In this document: one piece after another, positions 14,786 through 22,955 of the stretch
How the letters are laid out: each line of letters starts with the position of its first letter
Numbering within the stretch: the stretch's first letter is position 1
Origin: Terrimicrobiaceae bacterium
GTDB lineage: Bacteria; Verrucomicrobiota; Verrucomicrobiia; Chthoniobacterales; JAATET01
Assembly (NCBI GenBank): GCA_028713285.1
Contig: JAQTOP010000001.1
Location: 1-35,189 of the forward strand
Direction: 5' to 3'
DNA length: 35,189 nt
Made by a program: the position numbers and the translations under genes
Notes under the pieces: model-generated
What the model saw: only the letters and a program-made list of their open reading frames with translations
Databases searched by the model: none
Told to the model about the DNA's origin: nothing

Positions 14786-16035
14786 TCGATGTCGCCGTGG
14801 TCGGCGGGGGCAGTGCCGGCCTGGCGGCCGCGATAGCCGCCGCCCGCGCGGGCGCGGAGACGCTGCTGATCGAGCGCACGGGTTTTCTCGGCGGGATGGG
14901 TTCGCTCGCGCTGGTTCATACGATTTGCGGCCTTTACCGGTCGGGGACCGAAGAGCCGGTTTTTGCGAATGCCGGATTCACGAGGGAATTCGCGGAGCGA
15001 CTGCTTCGCGAAGGCGGCGCGCGCGGGCCCATGCGCATGGGCGGCCTGTTCGTGCTGCCGCACGATCCTTCCGCCTTCGCGGCGCTCGGAGCCGCCTGCG
15101 CGAGGGAGGCCCCGCGGCTGAAGGTCTGGTTCGATTCGGAACTCTGCACGGCCCGAATCGAGGAGGGCCGGCTTGCGCAGATCGAAGTGCTCCGCTGCGG
15201 AACGAAACACGAAGTGCGCGCGGGAGCGTTCGTCGATGCCACGGGCGACGCGGCGCTCACCGCGCTGGCCGGGGCAGGGTTCGCGCAGGTCGATGGCCGG
15301 CATCTGCAGCGGCCGGCTTACATCGCGGGCTTGCGCGAGGGACCTGCACAGCCGCTCGACGGCGACGAAAAGCTGCGACTTGCCCATGCCATCGCGGGCG
15401 CGGTGAAAGCCGGCGCATTGCCGCCGGAGACGTTGGGCGCGGCGTTTCGGAGCGCCATCGATCCCGGCGAAGTTTTCGTGACAATCGATCTCGATGCCGG
15501 CGGAGGCGGCTGGGACCCCAACGCTCCCGGCGCGATTGCGAGCGTCGAGCTGCGCGGCCAGGCTGTCGTTCGGGAGCTTGTGCGCTTCCTCGCCGAAAGC
15601 GCGACCGGCTGGCGGCAGGTGACGGTTTCCCGCTGGCCGTTGCGAGCCGGCGTGCGCGAAAGCCGGCGGGTGCGCGGCGTCCACGAGTTGCTCGGCACGG
15701 AGGTATTGAGCGGTGCGCAGTTTGGCGATGGGATCGCCGAGGTATCCTGGCCAATGGAGCTGCGGGAGCGGGCGACGGGGCCGCGCTGGCGGCATCCGCA
15801 CGGCGCGCTGCCGGCGCAGATTCCCCTCCGTGTGCTTCGACACCGGGACGTCGCAAATCTTTGGACGGCGGGCCGATGCGTATCCTGCGATCACGAAGCG
15901 CAGGCGTCCATTCGGGTGATGGGCACCTGCCTGGCGACGGGCGAAGCGGCCGGAGCCGCCGCAGCGCTCGCGCCGCCGGACGTGGCAGACTGGAATCAAC
16001 TGGCGGATCGGGTTAGGAATCGGCGGACATGGTGA
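14782..16035 (+). CDS. FAD-dependent oxidoreductase
   Basis: The ATG at 14782 overlaps the previous stop by four bases and gives 417 residues. The N terminus MIDVAVVGGGSAGLAAAIAAARAG is a dinucleotide-binding fold with GGGSAG (residues 8-13), followed by ERTGFLGGMG. Later come FVDATGDAALTALAG and, near the C terminus, NLWTAGRCVSCDHEAQASIRVMGTCLATGEAAG. This layout fits the FAD_oxidored family of flavoproteins. No signal peptide is seen. Within the cluster it could dehydrogenate or oxidise the carrier-bound acyl group, but that is inference. It overlaps the following ligase gene by 7 bases. Confidence 0.85.
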   Translation: MIDVAVVGGGSAGLAAAIAAARAGAETLLIERTGFLGGMGSLALVHTICGLYRSGTEEPVFANAGFTREFAERLLREGGARGPMRMGGLFVLPHDPSAFAALGAACAREAPRLKVWFDSELCTARIEEGRLAQIEVLRCGTKHEVRAGAFVDATGDAALTALAGAGFAQVDGRHLQRPAYIAGLREGPAQPLDGDEKLRLAHAIAGAVKAGALPPETLGAAFRSAIDPGEVFVTIDLDAGGGGWDPNAPGAIASVELRGQAVVRELVRFLAESATGWRQVTVSRWPLRAGVRESRRVRGVHELLGTEVLSGAQFGDGIAEVSWPMELRERATGPRWRHPHGALPAQIPLRVLRHRDVANLWTAGRCVSCDHEAQASIRVMGTCLATGEAAGAAAALAPPDVADWNQLADRVRNRRTW

Positions 16036-17462
16036 ACATCGTTGAGGAGATATTTCGGCGAGCCGACGCTCGGGCGACAGCCATCGTCGCGGCGGAAGGT
16101 GAGTGGTCGTTCGGCGAACTCGCGAAACTCATTGAAGCGGCCGCCGCAGCGCTCGCGATCCGCGAGGGCGAACGGATCGGATTGTATTGCCCCAATGGTC
16201 TGGCGCACATCGTCTGGTCGCTCGCGGTGCTGAAGCGAGGCGGTGTGCTCGTTCCCGTGGCTCCCGAGCTGAGCGCCCACGAGCGCGATCAACTTGTCGC
16301 GACGACCGCCCTGCGCGCCGTGATCTGCGCGGATGGCAAGGCATGGCACAGCGCCGCTCCCGGCGAACGCGTGCTGGCGGTGCCCGGTCTCAACCCGGCC
16401 GTGTTATGCGAGGGCTGGACCTGGACGCCCATTTTCGAGGAGGCGGCGCTGGCCGCGCTCGATCCCGCGTTGATTCGTTTCAGCTCGGGGACGACATCCC
16501 GGCGGAAGGGCGTGGTGCTGTCGCACGAGACGCTGCTCGCGCGTGTGACGGCGAGCAATTCGCACCTCGGCATCGGCGCGGGGGATCGTGTGATCTGGAT
16601 CCTGCCGATGGCGCATCACTTCGCCGTCTCGATCATCCTCTATCTGCTCCACGGCGCGACGACGGTGATCGAACTCTCGCATCTTGGGGCCGACGTGCTC
16701 GGCGCGATGCGGCGCTCGCGCGGCACGGTCCTCTACGCGTCGCCCTTTCATTACGCAATGCTGGCGGCTCTTCCCGAGGGAGAGCCCGTGCCGGATCTGC
16801 GACTCGCCGTCTCCACTGCCGCCGCGCTGCCCGCCGCGACCGCGGAAAAATTCTACGTGCGCTACGGCGTCCCGCTCCGGCAGGCGCTGGGGGTGATCGA
16901 GTGCGGCCTGCCGCTGCTGAACGATCAATGGCCGCTGGAGAAACCGGACTCCGTCGGCCGTCCGCAGGCAGGCTACGCGGTGTCAATTCGCGATGAAGCG
17001 GGAGGGGAAGTCGTAGCCGGGACGACGGGCGAGCTGTTTGTGAGAGGGCCGGGATTTGTCGATGCCTATCTTTCTCCCTGGCTCACACGCGACCAGATCC
17101 TCGCGGACGGCTGGTTCAAGACCGGAGATCAAGCCTGGATCGACCCGGAAGGTGCGGTTTCGCTGGCCGGCCGTTCTCACGCGGTGATAAACGTCGGGGG
17201 GATGAAATGTTTTCCCGAAGAGGTGGAGGCCGTGCTCGCTGGCCATCCGGGCGTCGTGGAATCCCGCGTCGTCGCGATGGCGCACCCGACTTTCGGCAGC
17301 GTGCCGGTTGCAGAGATCGTGCCGCGCGATGCCTTGCGACCGCCAAAGGTTTCCGAACTCGTCGGCCAGTGCCGCGCGTCGCTTTCAAGCTACAAGCTGC
17401 CATTCAAGTTCACGTTTGTGGGAACGATCCCGAAAACGCCGAGTGGCAAAATCCAGCGGTAA
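16029..17462 (+). CDS. Acyl-AMP ligase (acyl-CoA/ACP synthetase family)
   Basis: A 477-residue adenylate-forming enzyme. Core motifs are FSSGTTSRRKG (residues 151-161, the phosphate loop), the PLLNDQWP and VGRPQAGYAVSI region, GELFVRGPGFVDAYL, the GWFKTGDQAWIDPEG hinge Asp, and the C-terminal lysine in KTPSGKIQ, which is retained. It activates a carboxylic acid as acyl-AMP and transfers it to CoA or a phosphopantetheine carrier. It is shorter than typical fatty acyl-CoA ligases, closer to ligases of aryl or short acids. Its neighbour carries an acyl carrier domain, so carrier loading is likely. Start at 16029 overlaps the previous gene by 7 bases. Substrate unknown. Confidence 0.9.
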   Translation: MVNIVEEIFRRADARATAIVAAEGEWSFGELAKLIEAAAAALAIREGERIGLYCPNGLAHIVWSLAVLKRGGVLVPVAPELSAHERDQLVATTALRAVICADGKAWHSAAPGERVLAVPGLNPAVLCEGWTWTPIFEEAALAALDPALIRFSSGTTSRRKGVVLSHETLLARVTASNSHLGIGAGDRVIWILPMAHHFAVSIILYLLHGATTVIELSHLGADVLGAMRRSRGTVLYASPFHYAMLAALPEGEPVPDLRLAVSTAAALPAATAEKFYVRYGVPLRQALGVIECGLPLLNDQWPLEKPDSVGRPQAGYAVSIRDEAGGEVVAGTTGELFVRGPGFVDAYLSPWLTRDQILADGWFKTGDQAWIDPEGAVSLAGRSHAVINVGGMKCFPEEVEAVLAGHPGVVESRVVAMAHPTFGSVPVAEIVPRDALRPPKVSELVGQCRASLSSYKLPFKFTFVGTIPKTPSGKIQR

Positions 17463-17472
17463 TTTGCAAGAG

Positions 17473-18765
17473 ATGGCTGCGCCCAACCTTGAAAACCATG
17501 CCATGCGCATCGCGGTGATCGGCGGCGGGCCAGCGGGCGCCACGGTGGCCGCGCTGCTTGCGAAGAAGGGCGCCTCGGTCGTCCTGATCGATGACGGGAT
17601 GCGGCCGCCGTTGATCGTCGGCGAGTCGCTTGTGCCACAACTGGTTCCGGTTTTTCGTCGCCTCGGCATCGAGGAGGAGGTCGCCCGAATTGGCGTGCGC
17701 AAACCGGGGGTGACCGTGACGTTCGGCGCGGAGGATGAGATCCAGTTGAGCTTTCAGGCGGTGCGCGGCGTGCTGCCGACCTACGCCTACAACGTGCCTC
17801 GCCGGGAGTTCGACGACCTGATCACGCGCACGGCGCTGGCGGCCGGAGTGCGCATCGTGAAGGCGGCCGGGAAGTTTGAAATCGAGAAGGGCTCCTTGGT
17901 CCGGCTGGCCCCGGAAACGCTGGCGGAGGTTCCCGAATGGGCCGGGGGACGGCCGGATTTCCTGATCGATGCGAGCGGGCGGCGGCGCATTTTTGCGAAA
18001 CTGCTCGGGATCGACGCCGCGCTCGGTCCGCGCCGGGATGTCGCGCACTTTGCGCACTTCGAGAATTGTCCATGGCCCGAGCCCGCCGGCCAGGTGATGA
18101 CGATGCGGCTCGAATACGGCTGGGGCTGGCGCATACCGCTGCCCGGTCCCCGTCTCTCGATCGGCGTCGTGATCAACAAGGACGATGCAAAGCGCTTCGG
18201 CGCCACGCCGGAGGAACAGCTCGAAGGAGTCATCAATAACGACGCCCGGCTCGCGCGGGAGTGCGGCACGCGCCGCAGGCTCACGCCCGTCGCGACGTTT
18301 GCGAATTACCAATTGATCTCGCGGCAGGGCGTCGGCCCGAACTGGGCAACGGTGGGCGACGCCTTCGGCTTCGTGGATCCGATGCTGTCGCCGGGGCTGT
18401 GCATGGCAATGGTCTCGGCGGAGAGGCTGGCTGGCGCGATCCCGGTGCGCGCCGGATGCGAGGCGTCGCGCGCGGTTCGCCTGCGACAATACGAAAAGTG
18501 GTTCCGCCACACCCTCTCCGCCTGGCAGGAACTCGTGGATTACTTTTATGATGGCCGCATTTTTGCGATGCAGCGCACGGGCGTTCAGATGTCCGGGGAA
18601 TTTCCGGGCACTTTCAGCAAACTGATGCACCGGCACGTGGAAAAAAATCTCAGCGGCATGGCATCGGGAGCGTATGTCGCAAGGCCATACAGCCGCTGGC
18701 TGCTGCGCACGCTCGGCAAGCGGTTCGTCTTCGGCGCGAATCCGGCGGACTTCGCGATTCGCTAG
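17473..18765 (+). CDS. Flavin-dependent halogenase-like protein
   Basis: The ATG at 17473, 10 bases after the ligase, gives 430 residues; the ATG at 17503, nearer the first strand, is an alternative. The FAD site GGGPAG lies at residues 17-22, then VGESLVPQLVPVFRRLG. Two features are typical of flavin-dependent halogenases: the WxWxIP motif (Trp217-Gly-Trp219-Arg-Ile-Pro222) and a Lys at residue 77 in KPGVTVTFG, near where halogenases place the Lys that forms the chloramine. A conserved GDAFGFVDPMLSPGLCMAM block binds FAD in this superfamily. Such enzymes need FADH2 from a separate reductase. It could instead be a monooxygenase or reductase of the same superfamily, since these motifs can persist there. 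It is the last gene of the cluster; no clear terminator follows. Confidence 0.75.
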   Translation: MAAPNLENHAMRIAVIGGGPAGATVAALLAKKGASVVLIDDGMRPPLIVGESLVPQLVPVFRRLGIEEEVARIGVRKPGVTVTFGAEDEIQLSFQAVRGVLPTYAYNVPRREFDDLITRTALAAGVRIVKAAGKFEIEKGSLVRLAPETLAEVPEWAGGRPDFLIDASGRRRIFAKLLGIDAALGPRRDVAHFAHFENCPWPEPAGQVMTMRLEYGWGWRIPLPGPRLSIGVVINKDDAKRFGATPEEQLEGVINNDARLARECGTRRRLTPVATFANYQLISRQGVGPNWATVGDAFGFVDPMLSPGLCMAMVSAERLAGAIPVRAGCEASRAVRLRQYEKWFRHTLSAWQELVDYFYDGRIFAMQRTGVQMSGEFPGTFSKLMHRHVEKNLSGMASGAYVARPYSRWLLRTLGKRFVFGANPADFAIR

Positions 18766-18933
18766 CCACAGCCCGGCCAAATGCTGAAATACAAGGAACG
18801 CCTTCGCTTGCGAGAGCCAGCCGTTGACATCGGCCATCACTGATTGCATGGAAATTCCTAATAAGTAAACGCTCTCGCTCGAAGGCTGCATTCCGCATCC
18901 ATCGCAGTTCAATCCATCCTGGCGAGAGAACCC

Positions 18934-19494
18934 ATGCCGGTTATCGTCAGCGCTTTAAAAGGGCGCACCATGCCACTGCCCGAACCGGCAAAGAGAGCGA
19001 TTCTTTACAAATACTCCAGGAAGTACAAACCAAAGGTATTTGTTGAAACTGGAACCTTTCGCGGGGAAAGCGTCGAGTATCTATTGGCATTCTACGATCA
19101 ACTGTTTACGATCGAACTTGCGCCCGCACTGTTCAAGGATGCGCAAGACAAATTTTCATCTGAAGCAAAGGTGAGTTGCCTACAGGGGAATAGCACCGAC
19201 CACCTGCCAAAAATTCTTAACACTGTCGCTTCCGTCGCATTGATCTGGCTGGATGCGCATTATTCGGGAGGCAAGACGTCTTTGGGAGACCGCGAGACTC
19301 CGATCATGGAGGAGCTTGATTTGATTTTTTCACTTCAACAGGCAAAGCATATTATCCTCATTGACGATGCACGGGAATTTGGCGCAAATACGGCATATCC
19401 TTCACTTTCACTCGTAAAGCGCATCGCAGAGGAGAATCATTATTCATTCGAAAACAAATTGGATATTATCAGGTTGGTCCCTGTCCCGGACTGA
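18934..19494 (+). CDS. SAM-dependent methyltransferase-like protein
   Basis: The 186-residue product contains VFVETGTFRGESVEYLL (about residues 35-51), resembling the Gly-rich SAM-binding loop of class I methyltransferases, then IELAPALF, LQGNSTDHL, and LIWLDAHYSGG, the usual post-I and motif IV positions. HIILIDDAREFG follows. No substrate domain is recognised. A second in-frame ATG at 18970 (MPLPEPAKRA) is equally possible as start. Base composition is visibly richer in A and T than the cluster before it, so it may be transferred. It lies 168 bases after the halogenase-like gene, so it is probably not part of that operon. Confidence 0.65.
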   Translation: MPVIVSALKGRTMPLPEPAKRAILYKYSRKYKPKVFVETGTFRGESVEYLLAFYDQLFTIELAPALFKDAQDKFSSEAKVSCLQGNSTDHLPKILNTVASVALIWLDAHYSGGKTSLGDRETPIMEELDLIFSLQQAKHIILIDDAREFGANTAYPSLSLVKRIAEENHYSFENKLDIIRLVPVPD

Positions 19495-19617
19495 AAAATA
19501 GGCTGCAACCAACTTCCCGGTCGCGGCATGGTTTTTTTGGCGTCCGACCAGCTTGAAGGGGCCATCACAGCAGAGCGGTATGGATTGACTCCGAGGTGCG
19601 AAGGTGGAGATTGGTAA

Positions 19618-19827
19618 ATGAAATCGTATCCGGTAACTTTGTTACAGATCGGGATCCTATCGAGCGCGCGAGCGATCGCCGCTGCGGGGTTGGCACTGGC
19701 AGTGTCCGCGCGGGTGGCGCGGGAGAAGCGGGGGCCGATCGGGTGGAGCCTGTTCGGAGTGGGTTCGATCCTCTACCTCAGCCTGATCGCGGGACTCGTC
19801 CTGCGGAACCGGGAAAGACCATCTTGA
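19618..19827 (+). CDS. Small two-helix membrane protein
   Basis: I do not recognise this 69-residue protein. It has two probable membrane helices (about residues 10-30 and 41-62) with a basic loop VAREKRGP between, suggesting both ends face outward if the positive-inside rule holds. GGTGGAGA at 19603-19610 gives a good ribosome site 7 bases before the ATG, which supports real translation. It sits alone in a gene-poor stretch. Confidence 0.5.
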   Translation: MKSYPVTLLQIGILSSARAIAAAGLALAVSARVAREKRGPIGWSLFGVGSILYLSLIAGLVLRNRERPS

Positions 19828-19861
19828 TCAGGCGGCGCCTGCATCGGACTACAAAAATCAG

Positions 19862-20198
19862 GTGAAATCTGAAGCGGAAATGGCCGGGCAATATTTTGGA
19901 ACGAAGGTTGAGCATCCGACGGGTTTGGAAATGCGTTTCGAGCGGGAACTGGCTGCGGCGATCCCGGGCTGGCGGAGCGAATTCGAGGGGCTGGACGGTC
20001 CCGTGGAGTTGCATCCTGCCGGGAGACCACTCGAAAAACGGCGGGTTCCCCGGCATCGTCCACATCCCGCAAGGCGTCCGGGAAGCCGCGCAATTGATCG
20101 GAATGCGGGCGGGAAGCGATTCGATTGGTTATTGGCTTCACCAGGCGATTGCGCCAGCATTGGGGCGGACGATTTGTCCATCAAATACCCAAGATTGA
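19862..20198 (+). pseudogene. Probable frameshifted gene remnant
   Basis: Two frames share this stretch. From 19862 one frame reads MAGQYFGTKVEHPTGLEMRF and on to a GWRSEFEGLDGPVELHPAG segment, plausible protein, and then becomes Arg/Pro-rich. The +1 frame from about 20025 reads NGGFPGIVHIPQGVREAAQL and on to WLHQAIAPALGR, also plausible. A single base change near 20020-20030 would join them. No family is recognised. It may be a decayed gene or two chance frames. Confidence 0.3.
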
Positions 20199-20513
20199 AT
20201 GCGCCTGTTTCCTAAGGGAATCGCAAAGAAGGGCTCCGCAATTCGCGTTGCGGGGAGTTGTCTCTTGATCATTCTTGCCATCGTCATTCTTTATTACACG
20301 GCATCCGGAATTGCCTATCATGAAAAAATGTATCTCGGGCCGAAGTATCACAGGGGAATCATCATTTATTATGCGCGCCATCCATTTGGATTTAGTGCCG
20401 CGGCTGTTTTCAATTGCCTGTTCAGTGTCGCCTTACTTTACTTGTCCACTGCCGAGATACGCTACTCGATAAGACGGAAGCGGCGCGCGGATTCCAGCCC
20501 TGATTCCGCCTGA
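20199..20513 (+). CDS. Small membrane protein of unknown function
   Basis: The 104-residue product starts with basic residues (MRLFPKGIAKKGSAIR), then a strong membrane helix (about 17-40, LLIILAIVILYY). A polar loop with KYHRGIIIYYARHPFG follows, then a second helix (about 67-85) and a basic tail IRYSIRRKRR. The topology suggests both termini in the cytoplasm. No family is recognised. Codon use is less GC-rich than the core genome. Confidence 0.55.
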   Translation: MRLFPKGIAKKGSAIRVAGSCLLIILAIVILYYTASGIAYHEKMYLGPKYHRGIIIYYARHPFGFSAAAVFNCLFSVALLYLSTAEIRYSIRRKRRADSSPDSA

Positions 20514-20628
20514 CGGGGACGCTGTTGCCGACGCCCAGCGCTCCCCATGCATGACTCTCCTCGAAATTGAAATAGAGAGTCGGCCTTTCGTAGGTCCTAG
20601 AACGCATTAGATAAAGATGTGGCCGATT

Positions 20629-20703
20629 ACTCGTTCTCTTACTCGTGCTCGTGCTCTTTTCCAAAGGAGGAGCATGAGAAAGAGCAAGAGTATGAGCACG
20701 AGA
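20629..20703. repeat. Imperfect inverted repeat of CTCGTN-type hexamers
   Basis: The left arm (20629-20660) is built of CTC-N-T-N units such as CTCGTTCTC and CTCGTGCTC. The right arm (20670-20703) is built of the complementary GAGCAN/GAGNAN units. Around three quarters of positions pair. The units drift at the same hexamer positions in both arms. This looks like an interspersed genomic repeat that can fold into a long hairpin. Confidence 0.7.
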
Positions 20704-20716
20704 TGGGCGGCTATGT

Positions 20717-20740
20717 GTTTATTTAAACCGCTCTAGAGCG
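20717..20740. repeat. Two abutting palindromes upstream of the recombinase
   Basis: GTTTATTTAAAC (20717-20728) has 5-bp arms with a TT centre. CGCTCTAGAGCG (20729-20740) is a perfect 12-bp palindrome with AAAC and TTTC flanks that nearly extend it. They lie 80 bases before the serine recombinase start. Serine recombinase attachment and crossover sites are short imperfect palindromes next to the gene, so this is a candidate, not a proven, site. Confidence 0.4.
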
Positions 20741-20820
20741 TTTCAAGAAGTGATGGCCCAATTCACCAAGCCTCAAAATTCCCGAAAATTCCGCTTAACC
20801 GGTCGCCCCGAAAACCGGAT

Positions 20821-22557
20821 ATGCTCGGGATGGAACACAACATCCCACCCGAAAAGAAAACCAATGTAGCCTATAGCTACATCAGATTCTCTTCCCCGGC
20901 GCAGATGAAAGGCGACAGCCTAGGGCGCCAGACAAAAGCCAGCGAAGAATACGCCCGAGAGCACGGTCTATATATCGATGGCAATCTGCATATTCAGGAC
21001 CTCGGTATCTCGGCCTTCCATGGTAAAAACGCCACGGAAGGCAAGCTCGCCGGGTTCCTGACCGCCATTCGGACCGGACACGTGCCAGCCGGAGCTACCC
21101 TGCTGGTCGAAAGTCTGGACCGTCTCAGCCGGGAACAGGTCACCGATGCGTTGACGCAATTCCTCCAAATCATTAAGGCGGGCGTCATCGTTGTCACCCT
21201 GATCGACAAGATGGTTTACAGCCTGGCGAGCTTCAACGAGAACCCCGGAAGCCTCATGCTGAGCATTGTCTTCATGATGCGGGCGCATGACGAATCAGCC
21301 ACAAAGAGCAAGCGCATCGGCAAGGCTTGGGAGAAAAAGCGCCTGATGGCGCAGGAAACCAAGGCCCCTCAGAACAAAAACCGTCCCGGCTGGCTGGATC
21401 TCGTCAAGAACCCCGACGGAACCAAATCCTATGTGGTCATCCCCGAACGCGCTGCCGTCCTGGTGCGCATGTTCGAGCTTGCGGCCGGGGGTCTGGGCAA
21501 ACGCTCCATCGCCCGAATCCTCAACGCGGACGGAGTGGAGTATTGGAAAGGAGGCAAGTGGGCCGAAAGCACCCTCCACTTCATGCTCAAATGGCCTGCG
21601 GCGATGGGTATTTACCAGCCCTGCCGTCTCGACCCGGAAACCCGCCGCCGGATTCCTGAAGGTCCGGCCATTGAAGGGTATTTCCCGCAGGTTATCTCCA
21701 ACGACCTGTGGCAGCGCGCCCAATGCCGCACGCAGGCTCCCCGAGGTCCGCGCCGCCCGAGCACCCGCAACCTTTTCACCGGACTCGTCATCGACGGCTT
21801 CAACGGCTGCAAGATGCACTACAACGAGAAGATCGGCACCGGCACGAATCACTCGTATCTCTGCACGGCCCGCATGCGCCCGGACGGAATCAAATCGCAG
21901 ATGCTGCCCTATGGCCTGTTCGAGCAAACCGTCCTCGAACACCTCCGGGACCTCGACTGGTCCAGCCTCGTCAACAAAGGCCCTGACCAAGAAACCGCCA
22001 GGCTCAACACCCAGATCGCCGACGCCGAAGTCCACCTTGGAAAGTTAGACGCGGGCATCGAAAAATTCCTGGACGACCTCGCGGAACTGCCCGACCTCCT
22101 GCGCAAGTCTGCCACGGCGAGGGCGGCCAGAATGGCTGAGGAGAGGGAGGAACTCCAAGTCGTACTCGAAGAACTCCGACGGCAGCGGGATCAAGTCGCC
22201 ATCGCCCGCAATTCCATGACCGCGGGCGTCGAGGAATTCAAAACCCTGATTGAATCGGGAGACCCACAGAGCCGCCTTGCCCTGCAATCCGAAATCCGCC
22301 GCCGGGTCAAAGAAATCAGCGTTCGCACGGAGAAGACCCGTCAAGGCAAGCGCGCGAAAATCGCGATCTTCTTCGTAAATGGAGCCGCCACCTGGGTCAC
22401 CACGAAGGTCATCGTGCGCGGTCGAGCTTCGTCACAGGCGATCGAATTTGAAGTTCCCGGGAGAGGCCTTCATCCCTTCGACGACACCTCCGGCATCGAA
22501 CGCGAGCCGGACGGGCAAACAGCCGATCAGCCTTGCGACAAAAAGATGGAGGCATAG
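20821..22557 (+). CDS. Large serine recombinase
   Basis: Site-specific DNA recombinase of 578 residues (569-575 if a later start is used; ATG at 20830 is an alternative). The N-terminal resolvase domain begins VAYSYIRFSSPAQ, with catalytic Ser24 after Arg22, then DSLGRQ, LLVESLDRLSREQ and a long helix with ATKSKRIGKAWEKKR. The recombinase domain follows (ILNADGVEYWKGGKWAESTLHFML) and then a region where a zinc ribbon is expected. Only two cysteines remain there (NGCKM and YLCTA), so the usual four-Cys site is degenerate. A coiled coil (about residues 390-480) completes the large-serine-recombinase layout. It most likely integrates or excises the element that follows. No strong ribosome site precedes it. 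Confidence 0.9.
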   Translation: MLGMEHNIPPEKKTNVAYSYIRFSSPAQMKGDSLGRQTKASEEYAREHGLYIDGNLHIQDLGISAFHGKNATEGKLAGFLTAIRTGHVPAGATLLVESLDRLSREQVTDALTQFLQIIKAGVIVVTLIDKMVYSLASFNENPGSLMLSIVFMMRAHDESATKSKRIGKAWEKKRLMAQETKAPQNKNRPGWLDLVKNPDGTKSYVVIPERAAVLVRMFELAAGGLGKRSIARILNADGVEYWKGGKWAESTLHFMLKWPAAMGIYQPCRLDPETRRRIPEGPAIEGYFPQVISNDLWQRAQCRTQAPRGPRRPSTRNLFTGLVIDGFNGCKMHYNEKIGTGTNHSYLCTARMRPDGIKSQMLPYGLFEQTVLEHLRDLDWSSLVNKGPDQETARLNTQIADAEVHLGKLDAGIEKFLDDLAELPDLLRKSATARAARMAEEREELQVVLEELRRQRDQVAIARNSMTAGVEEFKTLIESGDPQSRLALQSEIRRRVKEISVRTEKTRQGKRAKIAIFFVNGAATWVTTKVIVRGRASSQAIEFEVPGRGLHPFDDTSGIEREPDGQTADQPCDKKMEA

Positions 22558-22571
22558 CACCAAGTATTTCT

Positions 22572-22955
22572 ATGAAAGCCTCACCTCGTTCGTTTCAGCT
22601 TTCCTCCGACGCCCTGCGCGCCCTCAAAATTCTGGAGGGCCTCTACATCAACAAAAGCCGCAAGAACATCGTCTCCGACGCCCTTGTGTGCACAGCCAAC
22701 GCGGCAGCGGCCCAGCCGCCCATCCAATCCCGCCGCCTCGAAGCCTCCGATGTGCTTGCCCTCCAGGTCGAGGTTCGCGAACTGGAAAAAATCGCCCGCG
22801 AGGTTCGGCGCGAACTCCTGCGCGTCCGCCCCGCCGAAAAACCCTCCGCCGAAAAAATCACCAAGGCCATTCACAAGGCTGATGCCACCCTTGACGAAAT
22901 CACGCACCTCCGTCAAAAAATCGCCAAAATGAACGATCCTGACGCCTCGCAATGA
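22572..22955 (+). CDS. Ribbon-helix-helix protein, possible mobilisation accessory factor
   Basis: The ATG at 22572 gives 127 residues. The start RSFQLSSDALRALKILEGLY followed by SRKNIVSDALVCTA fits the ribbon-helix-helix DNA-binding fold: a strand, then two helices. The rest is charged and helical (ELEKIAREVRREL), likely coiled coil. Its stop overlaps the start of a relaxase-like gene (ATGA), the arrangement expected for a relaxosome accessory protein of MobC type. Function is inferred from fold and neighbour. Confidence 0.65.
   Translation: MKASPRSFQLSSDALRALKILEGLYINKSRKNIVSDALVCTANAAAAQPPIQSRRLEASDVLALQVEVRELEKIAREVRRELLRVRPAEKPSAEKITKAIHKADATLDEITHLRQKIAKMNDPDASQ

Larger units (their letters stand above)
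20514..20820. other. Intergenic region with repeats and palindromes, no gene
   Basis: No convincing gene is visible in these 307 bases. They hold a CTCGTN-type inverted repeat, two abutting palindromes and, at 20772-20794, a short direct repeat of AAAATTCCCG/AAAATTCCG. The stretch lies between a membrane protein and a serine recombinase, so it may contain the recombinase's promoter and attachment site. Confidence 0.6.

Noticed and set aside
18824-18829. TTGACA as a promoter -35 box before the methyltransferase-like gene
   Set aside because: No -10 hexamer lies at 16-18 bases; the best candidate, CATGGA, is poor.
20629-20703. Possible CRISPR array
   Set aside because: Units are 6 bases with no spacers, and the two arms are inverted rather than direct repeats. 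No cas genes are present.
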